The notes under the pieces: generated by a model
Seen by the model: the letters and a program-made list of their open reading frames with translations, nothing else
Databases searched by the model: none
Told to the model about the DNA's origin: nothing
Shown: positions 18,080-26,984 of the stretch, piece by piece
Numbering within the stretch: position 1 is the first letter of the stretch
How the letters are laid out: every line of letters begins with the position of its first letter
From: Rhodobacter sp.
GTDB lineage: Bacteria; Pseudomonadota; Alphaproteobacteria; Rhodobacterales; Rhodobacteraceae
NCBI GenBank assembly: GCA_027484985.1
Contig: JAIXRW010000025.1
Coordinates: 84,875 to 148,874, forward strand
Length of the DNA stretch: 64,000 bases
Direction of reading: 5' to 3'
Translations under genes and position numbers: made by a program

Positions 18080-18176
18080 GGGATACCCTTCATACGGTTG
18101 GTTGGCATCATCTAGGGCTGCGGGGGGGATGGGTGCAAGGTGGGGCCACGGACAAGGCGGTAAACTTCCTGCGGCT

Positions 18177-18206
18177 TTCATGCTCGTACAAATATCCCAC
18201 GGGGGG
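18177..18206 (-). repeat. Copy of the dispersed motif (ATATTTG variant), reverse
   Basis: Read on the minus strand: GGGATATTTGTACGAGCATG followed by AAAG. It sits between the ligase gene and pepF, just upstream of pepF, and most resembles the reverse copy at 42395. Confidence 0.7.
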
Positions 18207-18240
18207 TGCGGGGGGTGTGAAACCCCCCGCTTGCAGCGGG

Positions 18241-19836
18241 TCAGCCCTGCGCCGCGTTTAAGAGGGCGCGGAGGGTTTCGATCGTGTCGATTTCGTCCAC
18301 CCCCTTGTCACGCCGCCAGCGGGCCATGCGGGGGAAGCGCAGCGCCAGCCCCGATTTGTGGCGGGGGCTGGGCTGGATGCCTTCGAAGGCGATTTCGAAC
18401 ACCAGATCGGGCACCACGCGGCGGACGGGGCCGAAGCGTTCGAGCGTGTGTTTGCCGACCCAGCGGGTGATTTCGGCGAATTCGGCGTCGGTCAGGCCGG
18501 AATAGGCCTTGGTGAAGGGGACAAGGTCGTTGCCGTCCCTGACCGCGAAGGTGAAGTCGGTGAACAGGTTGGCGCGGCGGCCGTGGCCGGATTGGGCATA
18601 GATCATCACCGCGTCGATGGACCACGGGTCGAGCTTCCATTTCCACCAGTCGCCGCGTTTACGGCCGACATGATAGGGCGATGACCCGCGTTTGAGCATC
18701 AGCCCTTCGGCCATTTCGGCGCGGGCGGTGGCGCGGGTGGCGGTGATGTCTGCCCATGAGGCGAAGGGAAGGGTGGGAGAGATTGCAAGCGGAAGATCGG
18801 GCGGAAGGCTGGCGAGAAGGGCCGCAAGGCGGGCGCGGCGGGTATCATAGGGTTGGGCGCGCAGGTCTTGGCCGTTTTCCTCCAAGAGGTCATAGGCCAG
18901 CAGGCGCGCGGGGGATTGGGCCAGCAGTTTCTTTGGCACGGTCTTGCGGTTGATGCGGCCTTGCAGCGCGGCGAAGGGCTGCGGGCGGTCCGCGCCCCAT
19001 GCCACGACCTCGGCGTCGATCACGGTGCCTTGGGGCAGGAAATCGGCCAAGGGGGCAAATTCGGGGAAGCGGTCGGTTACCAGTTCCTCGCCCCGCGACC
19101 AGAGGGCGAAGATGCCCGCACGGTGGATCAGTTGGCCGCGGATGCCGTCCCATTTCCATTCGGCGCGCCAGTCGGCGGGGTCGCCAAGGCTTTCGGGACC
19201 GCCTTCCAGCTGGGCGGCAAGGGCGAAGGGGTAGGGGCGAGAGCCGGGGCCATCGTGATCGGTGCCGCCGGTCAGCGCCTCGAAGCTGGTTGTCTGGGGG
19301 GACCAGTCGCCCATCAGGCGGTGGGCGAGGGTGGCTTCGTCCTGCCCTGTTGCCGTGGCCAGCGCGCGGGTCATCAGGCCTTGGCTCACACCCATGCGGA
19401 AGCCGCCGGTGATGAGCTTGTTGAACAGGAAGCGCTGGTCGGCGGGCAGTTCGTCCCAGAGGGCGAGGATCGCCGCCTTGCGGGTTTCGGGCGGGCGGCC
19501 CGTCAGGGCCATCAGGGTGGCGATTGTGTCGGTGAGGCTGCGGTCGGTCGTGCCGCTGGCGGGGGGCAGGATCAGGGCGATGGTTTCGGCAAGGTCGCCG
19601 ACGATGGCGTAGGAGTCCTCGAAGAGCCAGAGGGGAAGGCCTGCCGCCTCGGCCGCCCATTCGCGCAGTTCGGTCGCGGTCACGCTGCGTTTGGGGCGGC
19701 GGCCCGAGAGGAGGGCGATGGTCCAGAGGCGGTCAGGTTCTGGCGCGGTCTGGAAATACTGGGTCAGGGCCGCGAGTTTGGCGGTGGTTTTCGTCGTGCC
19801 GTCGAGGGCGGCGAAGAGGGTGGCGAAGGCTTTCAT
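18241..19836 (-). CDS. ATP-dependent DNA ligase of the ligase-associated DNA damage response type
   Basis: A 531-residue protein. Residues 1-200 form the helical DNA-binding domain, and the nucleotidyltransferase domain carries the adenylated Lys228 in EWKWDGIRGQ. Motifs III-V follow (GTVIDAEVVAWG, MAEGLMLKRGSSPYHVGR, WWKWKLDPWSIDAV), and the C-terminal OB domain begins at about 400. It seals nicks in DNA with ATP. In many bacteria this ligase accompanies an MBL-fold exonuclease, a large DEXH helicase and a phosphoesterase. Here the exonuclease is next upstream on the same strand, but the helicase and phosphoesterase are absent from the window. Confidence 0.92.
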   Translation of the reverse strand: MKAFATLFAALDGTTKTTAKLAALTQYFQTAPEPDRLWTIALLSGRRPKRSVTATELREWAAEAAGLPLWLFEDSYAIVGDLAETIALILPPASGTTDRSLTDTIATLMALTGRPPETRKAAILALWDELPADQRFLFNKLITGGFRMGVSQGLMTRALATATGQDEATLAHRLMGDWSPQTTSFEALTGGTDHDGPGSRPYPFALAAQLEGGPESLGDPADWRAEWKWDGIRGQLIHRAGIFALWSRGEELVTDRFPEFAPLADFLPQGTVIDAEVVAWGADRPQPFAALQGRINRKTVPKKLLAQSPARLLAYDLLEENGQDLRAQPYDTRRARLAALLASLPPDLPLAISPTLPFASWADITATRATARAEMAEGLMLKRGSSPYHVGRKRGDWWKWKLDPWSIDAVMIYAQSGHGRRANLFTDFTFAVRDGNDLVPFTKAYSGLTDAEFAEITRWVGKHTLERFGPVRRVVPDLVFEIAFEGIQPSPRHKSGLALRFPRMARWRRDKGVDEIDTIETLRALLNAAQG

Positions 19837-19893
19837 GGGGCGCGCCTGTGGCTGGCGCCGGGGAGGGCTGTCTGCCCTCCCCGGACCCCACCC

Positions 19894-19921
19894 GAGGATA
19901 TTTGGGGGCAGAAAATGGGGG
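19894..19921 (+). repeat. Copy of the dispersed motif (GAGGATATTTGGGGG variant)
   Basis: GAGGATATTTGGGGGCAGAA continues into AATGGGG. It lies in the 133-base gap between the exonuclease and ligase genes, that is, inside their probable operon, after a GGGAGGGCTGTCTGCCCTCCCC hairpin. Confidence 0.75.
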
Positions 19922-19969
19922 GACGGGCAGGGCGGGCCGTTGAGCGGCGGAAGGCGGGGTGGGGGTGGG

Positions 19970-21001
19970 TCATGGGGTGGCCACCTGTCCGGCGGTTTCG
20001 GTCGTGTCTTCGTCGTCGTCTTGCCCATAGGCGGTTTCGACGATGCCTGCGTCATAGCCTTGGCTTTCGAGCCAGCGGCGGAAGGGGGCGGTGTAGCCGT
20101 GAGTGACAAAAACCCGTTCGCAGCCCGTGGCGCGGATGGCGGTGTTGAGGCCGTCCCAATCGGCATGGTCGGACAGCACGAAGCCGGTGCCGAGCGCGCG
20201 GCGGCGGCGGATGCCGCGGACGGCCATCCAGCCCGAGGCGAAGGCTTCCTCTGCCGCGGTGAAGCGGCGGGCCCAGGGGGTGCCGAGGGCGGAAGGGGGC
20301 GCGATGACGAGGGCGGTGGGGTGGGATTTGGCGTCGATGCCTGCGGTGACGCGGGTGGTTTCGGGCAGGGGGTAGCCCTGGTCGCGCAGGATGCGCGTGA
20401 CCTCTTCCACCGCGCCATGGGTCAGGATGGGGCCCGAGGGGGTGATGCCCGCCATGAGGCGCTGGGCCTTGCCGAAGCTGTAGGCGCCGATGATCGAGGG
20501 GCGGCCGAGGGCGGCGTTGCGCGCCCACCATGCCGAGATGTCGGCCATGGTTTCGGGCTGGGGGCGCCAGCGGAACACGGGCAGGCCGAAGGTACATTCG
20601 GTGATGAAGGCGTGGCAGGGGACGGGGGCGAAGGCTTCGGCCAATCCGTCGGGTTCGGTCTTGTAATCGCCCGAGACGACCCAGACCTCGCCCCCCCGTT
20701 CGACGCGGATCTGGGCCGAGCCCGGCACATGGCCTGCGGGGTAGAAGGAGACGGTGACGGCACCGATGCGGAGCGGTTCGCCATAGGCGATGCCGGTGGC
20801 GGTGATGTCGCCCAGGCGGTGGCGGATGACGGGCAGGGCCTGACGGGTGCAGAGGTATTCGCCGTGGCCCCAGCGGGCATGGTCGGAATGGCCGTGGGTG
20901 ATGAGGGCGCGGGGGACGGGGCGCCAAGGGTCGATGTGGAAATCGCCCTCGGGGCAGTAGATGCCGTAGTCGGTGAAGGTGAGAAGATCGGTGCGCGCCA
21001 T
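19970..21001 (-). CDS. Ligase-associated MBL-fold exonuclease (mRNA 3'-end processing factor-like)
   Basis: The 343-residue protein opens with the metallo-beta-lactamase motif H36-G-H38-S-D40-H41 (ITHGHSDHARWG). It has the later SGDYKTEPDG, FITECTFGLPVF and FVTHGYTAPF blocks characteristic of the exonuclease that accompanies ATP-dependent ligases; FVLSDHADWDGL supplies the beta-CASP-like part. It is thought to trim DNA ends before ligation. The C-terminal 20 residues are acidic. Translation in the same direction as the ligase, 133 bases away, supports a shared transcript. Confidence 0.9.
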   Translation of the reverse strand: MARTDLLTFTDYGIYCPEGDFHIDPWRPVPRALITHGHSDHARWGHGEYLCTRQALPVIRHRLGDITATGIAYGEPLRIGAVTVSFYPAGHVPGSAQIRVERGGEVWVVSGDYKTEPDGLAEAFAPVPCHAFITECTFGLPVFRWRPQPETMADISAWWARNAALGRPSIIGAYSFGKAQRLMAGITPSGPILTHGAVEEVTRILRDQGYPLPETTRVTAGIDAKSHPTALVIAPPSALGTPWARRFTAAEEAFASGWMAVRGIRRRRALGTGFVLSDHADWDGLNTAIRATGCERVFVTHGYTAPFRRWLESQGYDAGIVETAYGQDDDEDTTETAGQVATP

Positions 21002-21107
21002 GGGTGGAGTATAGGGCGCGGTGCGGGTTTGGCCAAACGCAGCGGGCTGAAGTTTGGAGGGCGTTTTGGCGGCTGGCGTGGCAGCGGGGGCCAGCCCCCG
21101 CGCCCCC

Positions 21108-21134
21108 GGAGTATTTATCGCAAAGATGAAGGGG
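21108..21134 (+). repeat. Copy of the dispersed motif (GAGTATTTATCGCAAAGATG)
   Basis: The motif is changed in its middle (ATC for GGG) but keeps the GAGTATTT start and the GATGAAGGGG end. A GGGGGCCAGCCCCCG hairpin precedes it, as at other loci. Confidence 0.75.
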
Positions 21135-21274
21135 TGGGGTTCGGGGAGGGTGGGCAGGCATGGGGGTTGCTGCGGGCATCCTGTTTCGGGTCGCAGTCAG
21201 AGATCAGGGTGCGGATGGGCTTTTTCGGTGGAGGGCGTTTCCCCTCGACAGGAATGTTGTCGTAGCGTTGGTTT

Positions 21275-21757
21275 GTGGGAGACTTACCTTTTGGGGAGGC
21301 TTTTGCTGTGTTGCGGCCACCGGCTCGGGTTGTTGTTAGGGCATTGGGTCCTTGCCGTAGGGATGGGTGTTTGTTGGTCGTTCCGGTTCCGGACGACACG
21401 GGAGGCGTGGTTGGGGTGCGCCCGCCCGGCGGTGAGGTGGAGTTCGGCGAGCGGGCGGAAGATGCCGTGCGGCGGGAGTTCCGCGAAGAACTGGGCGCGG
21501 ATGTTTCGGTACTGGGTCAGATTGGCGTCATGGAAAACCTTTTCCTCCATGAGGGCGCGCGCGGGCATGAGGTGGTGTTCCTGTTCCTTGTCGCTTTGCC
21601 GGACGGTTACGGTCCGTGCTTCGGGCCGGTGCCGGTGCGAGAGGAAGGAGTGGTGTTAGGGGGGGAGTGGGTTGCATTGGAGGGTGTGGGGCGCAGCGGT
21701 GGGCCGGTGTTGTTGCCCGAGGGGCTGGCCGGTTTTTTGACGGGGTCGCTGGAGTGA
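21275..21757 (+). CDS. NUDIX hydrolase, second
   Basis: A 160-residue protein with a complete NUDIX box, G53-x5-E59-x7-R67-E68-x2-E71-E72-x-G74 (GGEVEFGERAEDAVRREF, EELGAD). The strand before it (VRPPGGEVEFGE) and the downstream ENLFLHEGARGHEVVFLFLV resemble NUDIX proteins of broad specificity. It uses a GTG start; TTG and GTT codons are more frequent than in its neighbours, which suggests recent arrival or weak expression. No partner gene is evident. Confidence 0.82.
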   Translation: MGDLPFGEAFAVLRPPARVVVRALGPCRRDGCLLVVPVPDDTGGVVGVRPPGGEVEFGERAEDAVRREFREELGADVSVLGQIGVMENLFLHEGARGHEVVFLFLVALPDGYGPCFGPVPVREEGVVLGGEWVALEGVGRSGGPVLLPEGLAGFLTGSLE

Positions 21758-21917
21758 TCCGGACGGATTGCTGTTTGGTGGCGCGGTCGGGGTGGATGGG
21801 TGGTTGCACAAAAAACGGGCATTTGACGCCAGCGCAGCGGAACGTGACCGTCTGGCGCTTCCCACTGGCGTGGCGCGCTGATTAGATCGGGGTCAGGCGT
21901 GGCGCGGGGGCTGGCGG

Positions 21918-23330
21918 GTGACGGATTATTTCAACGAGATGTATCACGGCGGGGCTGTACGTGCGCCCTATGCGCGGCTTGAGGATTGGATGCGGGCGAT
22001 GCCCGCCGAGCTTCGCAGCCTGAAACAGGCCGAGGCCGAGCAGTTGTTCCGCAGGATCGGCATCACATTTGCCGTCTATGGCGAGGGGGGCGACCCGGAC
22101 AGGCTGATTCCGTTCGACATGTTTCCGCGCGTGTTCACCGCCGCCGAATGGGCCAGGCTGGAGAAAGGCATCAAGCAGCGGGCGCGGGCGCTGAACGCCT
22201 TTCTGGTCGATGTCTATGGGCGGGGCGAGATCGTGCGGGCGGGGCGGATGCCGTCGAAGCTGGTCTATCAGAACGAGGCCTATGAAAAGGCGGTGGCGGG
22301 GATCAAGCCGCCGAAGGGGGTTTATTCCCATATCGTCGGCGTCGATCTGGTGCGGACGGGGCCGGACGAGTTTTTCGTGCTGGAGGACAATTGCCGGACG
22401 CCGAGCGGGGTTTCCTACATGCTGGAAAACCGCGAGATCATGATGCGGATGTTCCCCGATTTGTTCCGCGAGAACCGGATCGAACCCGTGGATGGCTACC
22501 CCGCGCTGCTGCGGCGCACGCTGGCGAGTGTCGCGCCCGAGAAATGCGCGGGCGAGCCGACCGTGGTGTTGCTGACGCCCGGGCATTTCAACAGCGCCTA
22601 TTACGAACATTCCTTTCTGGCCGATCTGATGGGGATCGAACTGGTCGAGGGGCAGGACCTGTTTGTGGAAGGGGCGTTTCTTTACATGCGCACGACCGAG
22701 GGGCCGCGGCGGGTGGATGTGGTTTACCGCCGCATCGACGATGCCTTTATCGACCCGTTGTGTTTCAGGCCGGACAGTATGCTGGGCGTGCCGGGGTTGA
22801 TGGATGTCTATCGTTCGGGAGGGGTCAGCATCTGTTCCGCGCCGGGGGCGGGGGTGGCCGATGACAAGGCGGTTTACACCTTTGTGCCCGAGATGATCCG
22901 GTTCTATCTGGGCGAGGAGCCTTTGCTGAACAACGTGCCCACATGGCAATGCGGGCGCGAGGATGACCTGAAATACGTGCTGGCTAACCTTGGTGATCTT
23001 GTCGTCAAGGAGGTGCACGGGTCGGGCGGATACGGGATGCTGGTGGGGCCCAAATCGAGCAAGGAGCAGATCGAGAATTTCCGTCACCGCATCGTGGCGG
23101 ACCCAGGCAATTACATTGCCCAGCCGACGCTGGCGCTTTCGACCACGCCGACCTTTGTGGCCGAGGGGGTTGCCCCGCGGCATGTGGATTTGCGGCCCTA
23201 TTGTCTGGTGGGCGAGCGGATCGAACTGGTGCCCGGCGGGCTGACGCGGGTGGCGTTGAAGGAGGGGTCTTTGGTGGTGAACTCGTCACAGGGCGGGGGC
23301 GTCAAGGACACATGGGTGCTGGCGGAGTGA
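21918..23330 (+). CDS. Circularly permuted ATP-grasp protein
   Basis: The 470-residue product belongs to the DUF404/DUF407 circularly permuted ATP-grasp group: LPLEDNC-like motif FFVLEDNCRTPSG, VTPGHFNSAYYEHSF-like LLTPGHFNSAYYEH, VVYRRIDDAFIDPL and the closing SLVVNSSQGGGVKDTW. It probably forms an amide bond using ATP, making or modifying a peptide. It is the first gene of a four-gene operon (GTG start, then gaps of 4, -1 and 33 bases) with an alpha-E protein, transglutaminase and Anbu homologue, the composition predicted for a peptide-synthesis and peptide-cleavage system. Confidence 0.92.
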   Translation: MTDYFNEMYHGGAVRAPYARLEDWMRAMPAELRSLKQAEAEQLFRRIGITFAVYGEGGDPDRLIPFDMFPRVFTAAEWARLEKGIKQRARALNAFLVDVYGRGEIVRAGRMPSKLVYQNEAYEKAVAGIKPPKGVYSHIVGVDLVRTGPDEFFVLEDNCRTPSGVSYMLENREIMMRMFPDLFRENRIEPVDGYPALLRRTLASVAPEKCAGEPTVVLLTPGHFNSAYYEHSFLADLMGIELVEGQDLFVEGAFLYMRTTEGPRRVDVVYRRIDDAFIDPLCFRPDSMLGVPGLMDVYRSGGVSICSAPGAGVADDKAVYTFVPEMIRFYLGEEPLLNNVPTWQCGREDDLKYVLANLGDLVVKEVHGSGGYGMLVGPKSSKEQIENFRHRIVADPGNYIAQPTLALSTTPTFVAEGVAPRHVDLRPYCLVGERIELVPGGLTRVALKEGSLVVNSSQGGGVKDTWVLAE

Positions 23331-23334
23331 TGCG

Positions 23335-24285
23335 ATGCTGAGCCGGACCGCTGACAACCTGTATTGGATCGCCCGTTCGATGGAGCGGGCGGAAACCGCC
23401 GCGCGGCTTTTGGAGGTGGGGGCGCGGATCGCGCTGCTGCCATCGGCGGCCGGATACCGCAACGAATGGGACAGCCTGCTGCGGGCGGGCGGTAATGCCG
23501 ATGCCTTTGCCCTGAAATATGGCGAGGCGGTGCAGAGGAATATCGAAAGCTTCCTGTTTTTTGACCAGGACAACCCGTCTTCGGTGGCGTCCTGCATCAC
23601 GCAGGCGCGGGAAAACGGGCGTATCGTGCGCACCGCGCTGACCGCGCAGGTCTGGGACGCGCTGAACACCGCGTTTCAGGAATTGCGCCAGTTGGAGCGC
23701 ACGCCGCGCAGCGAATTGGAGTTGAGCCGCCTGACCGAATGGACCATGCGTCATGCGGCCATGGTGCGGGGGGCTATTGACGCCACGCTGCTGCGCAATG
23801 ACGGGTGGGATTTCCTGAATATCGGCTACCATCTGGAACGGGCCGACAACACGGCGCGGCTGATGGATGTGAAGTATTATGTGCTGCTGCCGCGGGTCGA
23901 TTTCGTGGGATCGGGGTTCGACAATTACCAGTGGAGCACGCTGTTGCGCGCCATGTCGGCGCATCGGGCGTTCCACTGGGCCTATGGCGGCGAGGTGACG
24001 GCGGCGAAGATCGCGGATTTCCTGATCCTCAACACGCAATGCCCGCGGTCGCTGATGACCTGCGCCGAGGGTATGGCCGCGCATCTGGACCGGGTGGCCA
24101 AGCTTTATGGCAGCGTGACCGGGGCGCAGGTGCAGGCGCGCGCCATCGTGGCGGAATTGGCGGTGACGAAGGTGGATGATATCTTTGACGAGGGGCTGCA
24201 CGATTTCCTGTCGCGTTTCATCCGGCGGACGGCCGAGCTGGGATCGGTGATCCACGAGACCTATCTGAGCGGGGATATGCGCTGA
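23335..24285 (+). CDS. Alpha-E domain protein (DUF403)
   Basis: The 316-residue, almost wholly helical protein starts MLSRTADNLYWIARSMERAE, the hallmark of the alpha-E family, and repeats the pattern at about residue 165 (LNIGYHLERADNTARLMD). The conserved ER pairs in both halves suggest an internal duplication. It nearly always accompanies the circularly permuted ATP-grasp gene, which ends four bases upstream, and is presumed to be its partner. No biochemical function is proven. Confidence 0.93.
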   Translation: MLSRTADNLYWIARSMERAETAARLLEVGARIALLPSAAGYRNEWDSLLRAGGNADAFALKYGEAVQRNIESFLFFDQDNPSSVASCITQARENGRIVRTALTAQVWDALNTAFQELRQLERTPRSELELSRLTEWTMRHAAMVRGAIDATLLRNDGWDFLNIGYHLERADNTARLMDVKYYVLLPRVDFVGSGFDNYQWSTLLRAMSAHRAFHWAYGGEVTAAKIADFLILNTQCPRSLMTCAEGMAAHLDRVAKLYGSVTGAQVQARAIVAELAVTKVDDIFDEGLHDFLSRFIRRTAELGSVIHETYLSGDMR

Positions 24286-25091
24286 TGCTGCTGTCGGTCG
24301 ATCATGTGACGCGATACATCTATGACCGCCCCGTGCGCGGCGTGGTGCAGAGCCACCGGCTTTCGCCTTCGGTGTTTGACGGGCAGGCCGTGCGGGACTG
24401 GACGGTCGAGGTGAGCGATGGCATCGCGGGCGGCATGTTCCGCGACGGCGCGGGAGACCGCGTGCAGGGCTGGACCGTGAAGGGGCCGGTGCGCGAGATC
24501 GAGGTCAGGGTGACGGGCACGGTCGAGACGGTCGATCTGGCGGGCGTGCTGCGCGGGCACCGCGAAACCGTGCCGGCCGAGGTGTATCTGTGCGAGACGG
24601 CGGCGACGCGGGCCGATGCGGCGCTGGCAACGCTGGCCGATGCCGCGCGCGAGGCGGACGGGCCGCTTGCGATGGCGCACCGGCTGTCGGCGCTGGTGTC
24701 AGAGGCGATTGCCTATCGTCCGGGGACGACCACGGCGCGCACCACCGCGGCCGAGGCGTTGGCCCAGGGCCAAGGGGTGTGTCAGGATCAGGCGCAGGCG
24801 CTGATTGCCTGTGCGCGCCATGTGGGGATGCCCGCGCGCTATGTGTCGGGCTATCTGTTCGCCAGCGATGGCGATGCCCCCGAGGCGGCCCATGCCTGGG
24901 CCGAGCTGTGGGTGGCGGGCTTGGGCTGGGTGGGGTTCGATGCCGCCAACCGCTGTTGCCCCGATGACCGTTACATCCGGCTTGGATCGGGGTTTGATGC
25001 GGTGGATGCAGCCCCCATCCGGGGCACGGCGCGCGGAAACGGGCAGGAACGGCTGGATGTGGCGGTTGCGGTCCGGCAGGTGCAGCAATAG
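24285..25091 (+). CDS. Transglutaminase-like cysteine protein
   Basis: A 268-residue protein with the transglutaminase/protease triad: C166 in QGQGVCQDQA, H203 in AAHAWAELW and D219 in GFDAANRC. The N-terminal half is the beta-rich bacterial transglutaminase N domain (VDHVTRYIYDRPVRGVVQS). It probably cleaves or transfers amide bonds in concert with the ATP-grasp enzyme. Its ATG shares one base with the stop of the alpha-E gene, so translation is coupled. Confidence 0.93.
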   Translation: MLLSVDHVTRYIYDRPVRGVVQSHRLSPSVFDGQAVRDWTVEVSDGIAGGMFRDGAGDRVQGWTVKGPVREIEVRVTGTVETVDLAGVLRGHRETVPAEVYLCETAATRADAALATLADAAREADGPLAMAHRLSALVSEAIAYRPGTTTARTTAAEALAQGQGVCQDQAQALIACARHVGMPARYVSGYLFASDGDAPEAAHAWAELWVAGLGWVGFDAANRCCPDDRYIRLGSGFDAVDAAPIRGTARGNGQERLDVAVAVRQVQQ

Positions 25092-25124
25092 GGTCGGGCT
25101 CGGCTGAGTGGGGAAGGGACGGGG

Positions 25125-25850
25125 ATGACCTATTGCGTGGGGCTTTTGTTGAACGAGGGCATGGTGCTGTTGTCGGATACGCGCACCAATGCGGGGCTCG
25201 ACAATATCTCGACCTATCGCAAGATGTTCACCTTTGAAGACCCGGGCGAGCGGGTGATCGCCATCATGACGGCGGGCAGCCTTTCGGTGACGCAGACCAC
25301 CATCGCGCGGCTGCGCGAGGCGGTCGATGACCCCGAGGCGAGCGAGGAAAGTTCGATCCTGAAGGCGCCGACAATGCTGAAAGTGGCCGATATGGTGGGC
25401 AACATGCTGTCGAAGGTGCGCGGCGAGATCGACACCAAGCTTGCGGCGATGGAACAGGGCGCGTCGGCATCGATGATCGTGGCGGGGCAGCGGCGGGGCG
25501 GCGCGATGCGGCTGTTCCTGATCTACCCCGAGGGGAATTTCATCGAGGCGACCGAGGACACGCCGTTCTTGCAGATTGGCGAGCATAAATACGGCAAGCC
25601 GATTCTGGACCGTGTGGTGAAGCCCACGACCAGTCTGGCAGACGCGCAGAAGGCGGTGCTGTTGTCGATGGATTCGACGCTGCGGTCGAACCTGTCGGTG
25701 GGTATGCCGCTGGATCTGGCGGTGATCGAGCGCGATGCGCTGAAAGTTGGCGTCAAGCGGCGGATCGAGGCGGGGGACGCGCAGTTCCGCGCCATGTCGG
25801 AGGCGTGGTCAAAGGCGCTGCGCGACGGGTTCCAGCAGATCAACATCTGA
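25125..25850 (+). CDS. Anbu-type proteasome-related peptidase
   Basis: A 241-residue Ntn-hydrolase relative of HslV and proteasome beta subunits: Thr2 after the initiator Met (MTYCVGLLLNEG), the SDTRTNAG loop and K33 (YRKMFTF) supply the expected catalytic residues. Anbu (ancestral beta subunit) forms open helical rings and is typically encoded with exactly these ATP-grasp, alpha-E and transglutaminase genes. No dedicated ATPase is present. The gene is followed by an array of six palindromes that separates it from a convergent hydrolase gene. Confidence 0.92.
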   Translation: MTYCVGLLLNEGMVLLSDTRTNAGLDNISTYRKMFTFEDPGERVIAIMTAGSLSVTQTTIARLREAVDDPEASEESSILKAPTMLKVADMVGNMLSKVRGEIDTKLAAMEQGASASMIVAGQRRGGAMRLFLIYPEGNFIEATEDTPFLQIGEHKYGKPILDRVVKPTTSLADAQKAVLLSMDSTLRSNLSVGMPLDLAVIERDALKVGVKRRIEAGDAQFRAMSEAWSKALRDGFQQINI

Positions 25851-25857
25851 GGGCGGC

Positions 25858-26017
25858 GAAAGATCTTTTGAAGATTTTTCGCAAATTCCTCTTGAAGGAA
25901 TTTGGGAGCGAAATCTGACGCAGATTTCGCGCCGGAATTTGACGCAAATTCCGGGGGCTGGCTGCGGGGTACGGAATTTGCGTCAAATTCCGTTGCGTTT
26001 TCTGCGTCAGAAAACGC
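25858..26017. repeat. Array of six 23-bp hairpins (9-bp arms, 5-base loops)
   Basis: Six units, each 9+5+9 bases: 25858-25880 (arm GAAAGATCT, loop TTTGA, one mismatch), 25882-25904 (CAAATTCCT, CTTGA), 25908-25930 (GCGAAATCT, GACGC), 25932-25954 (CCGGAATTT, GACGC), 25971-25993 (ACGGAATTT, GCGTC) and 25995-26017 (GCGTTTTCT, GCGTC). The last two loops are the reverse complement of the middle two, so orientation flips. Arms differ in sequence but always pair. It is far more AT-rich than its surroundings and fills the whole gap between two convergent genes. Confidence 0.9.
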
Positions 26018-26018
26018 C

Positions 26019-26984
26019 CTAGCGATGCGCGTCGAACAGCGTGGCCGCCGAGTCGAAGAAGCGGCGGCGGTGGGCTGCGGTTTCCATCATGATCTCGTGC
26101 TCGGCCCCTTGGTACAGGTCGAGGCGGCCGGTTTTCCAGCCTGCCATGCGCAGGTGGATCGGAATGGTATCGACCACCTTTTCGGCGGTGCCGAGGGCGG
26201 TCAGGCAGGGTGTGTCGGGGGCGGGAAGGGTTGACAGCGCGCCGCATTCGTTCAGGGCCGCCTTGACCCAGCCAAGGCTGGGGCCGCCAAGGCAGAGGTC
26301 GCGATGGGCGGCGACCTGGCGGCGCATGTAGTCCCAGACCGTGTGATCGGTGGTCAGCACATTGCCCTGCGCGGGGCTGGTCAGCACATAGCTTTGTCCC
26401 GTTGTGCCGGGCGCATAGCGGAAGGTCTGGCGCAGGGGGCCGATCAGCGCCCCCATCGCGCCGGTGAAGGGGCGCAGCCAAGGCGCGAGGTGGATGCCCC
26501 ACATCGGGGCCGAGAAGGCCACCGCCTTGACCGGAAAGCCGCGCATGAGGGCGCGCAAGCCGATGGCGCCGCCCATCGAATGGCACAAAAGGTAAAGCGG
26601 ACGCGGCAGGTCGCTGTTTTCGGCCACCGACACAAGGGCGGCAAGGTCGCGCTGGTATTCGTCGAAATGGCCGACATGGCCGATCATGCGGTCGGGATGG
26701 GCGCGCGCGGCGAGGCCCTGACCGCGAAAGTCGATGGCAAGGGTTGCATAGCCGCGCGCGCCCAATTCGGCGGCGGCGCGGCCGTATTTCTCGATATATT
26801 CGGTGCGGCCGGGAAGCAGCAGGACGGTGCCCTTGCTGCCTTGCGGCCAAAGGCCGATGCGGACCTGCACGCCGTCGGAGGTGGTGGCCCAGACCGCATG
26901 GCCCCCTGCCGGACCTTCGGCCACTTCGGCAAAGAAGGGCGCGGGTGGCAGGGCGGCGGTTGCGGTGCGGGCGGTCGCGGTCAT
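26019..26984 (-). CDS. Alpha/beta hydrolase, lysophospholipase-like
   Basis: The 321-residue protein has an alpha/beta-hydrolase core: the nucleophile elbow LLCHSMGGAIG, the oxyanion-side LLLPGRTEYIEKYG, AIDFRGQGLAARA, and the catalytic His near the end in GAEHEIMMET. The RTEYIEKYG signature is typical of PldB-type lysophospholipases. It probably cleaves lysophospholipids or monoacylglycerols. Its ATG overlaps the stop of the small SCP2 gene upstream by four bases, which links it with lipid binding. Confidence 0.88.
   Translation of the reverse strand: MTATARTATAALPPAPFFAEVAEGPAGGHAVWATTSDGVQVRIGLWPQGSKGTVLLLPGRTEYIEKYGRAAAELGARGYATLAIDFRGQGLAARAHPDRMIGHVGHFDEYQRDLAALVSVAENSDLPRPLYLLCHSMGGAIGLRALMRGFPVKAVAFSAPMWGIHLAPWLRPFTGAMGALIGPLRQTFRYAPGTTGQSYVLTSPAQGNVLTTDHTVWDYMRRQVAAHRDLCLGGPSLGWVKAALNECGALSTLPAPDTPCLTALGTAEKVVDTIPIHLRMAGWKTGRLDLYQGAEHEIMMETAAHRRRFFDSAATLFDAHR

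Noticed and set aside
25858..26017. CRISPR array
   Set aside because: Units are hairpins of differing sequence with no constant repeat and no spacers; no cas genes.
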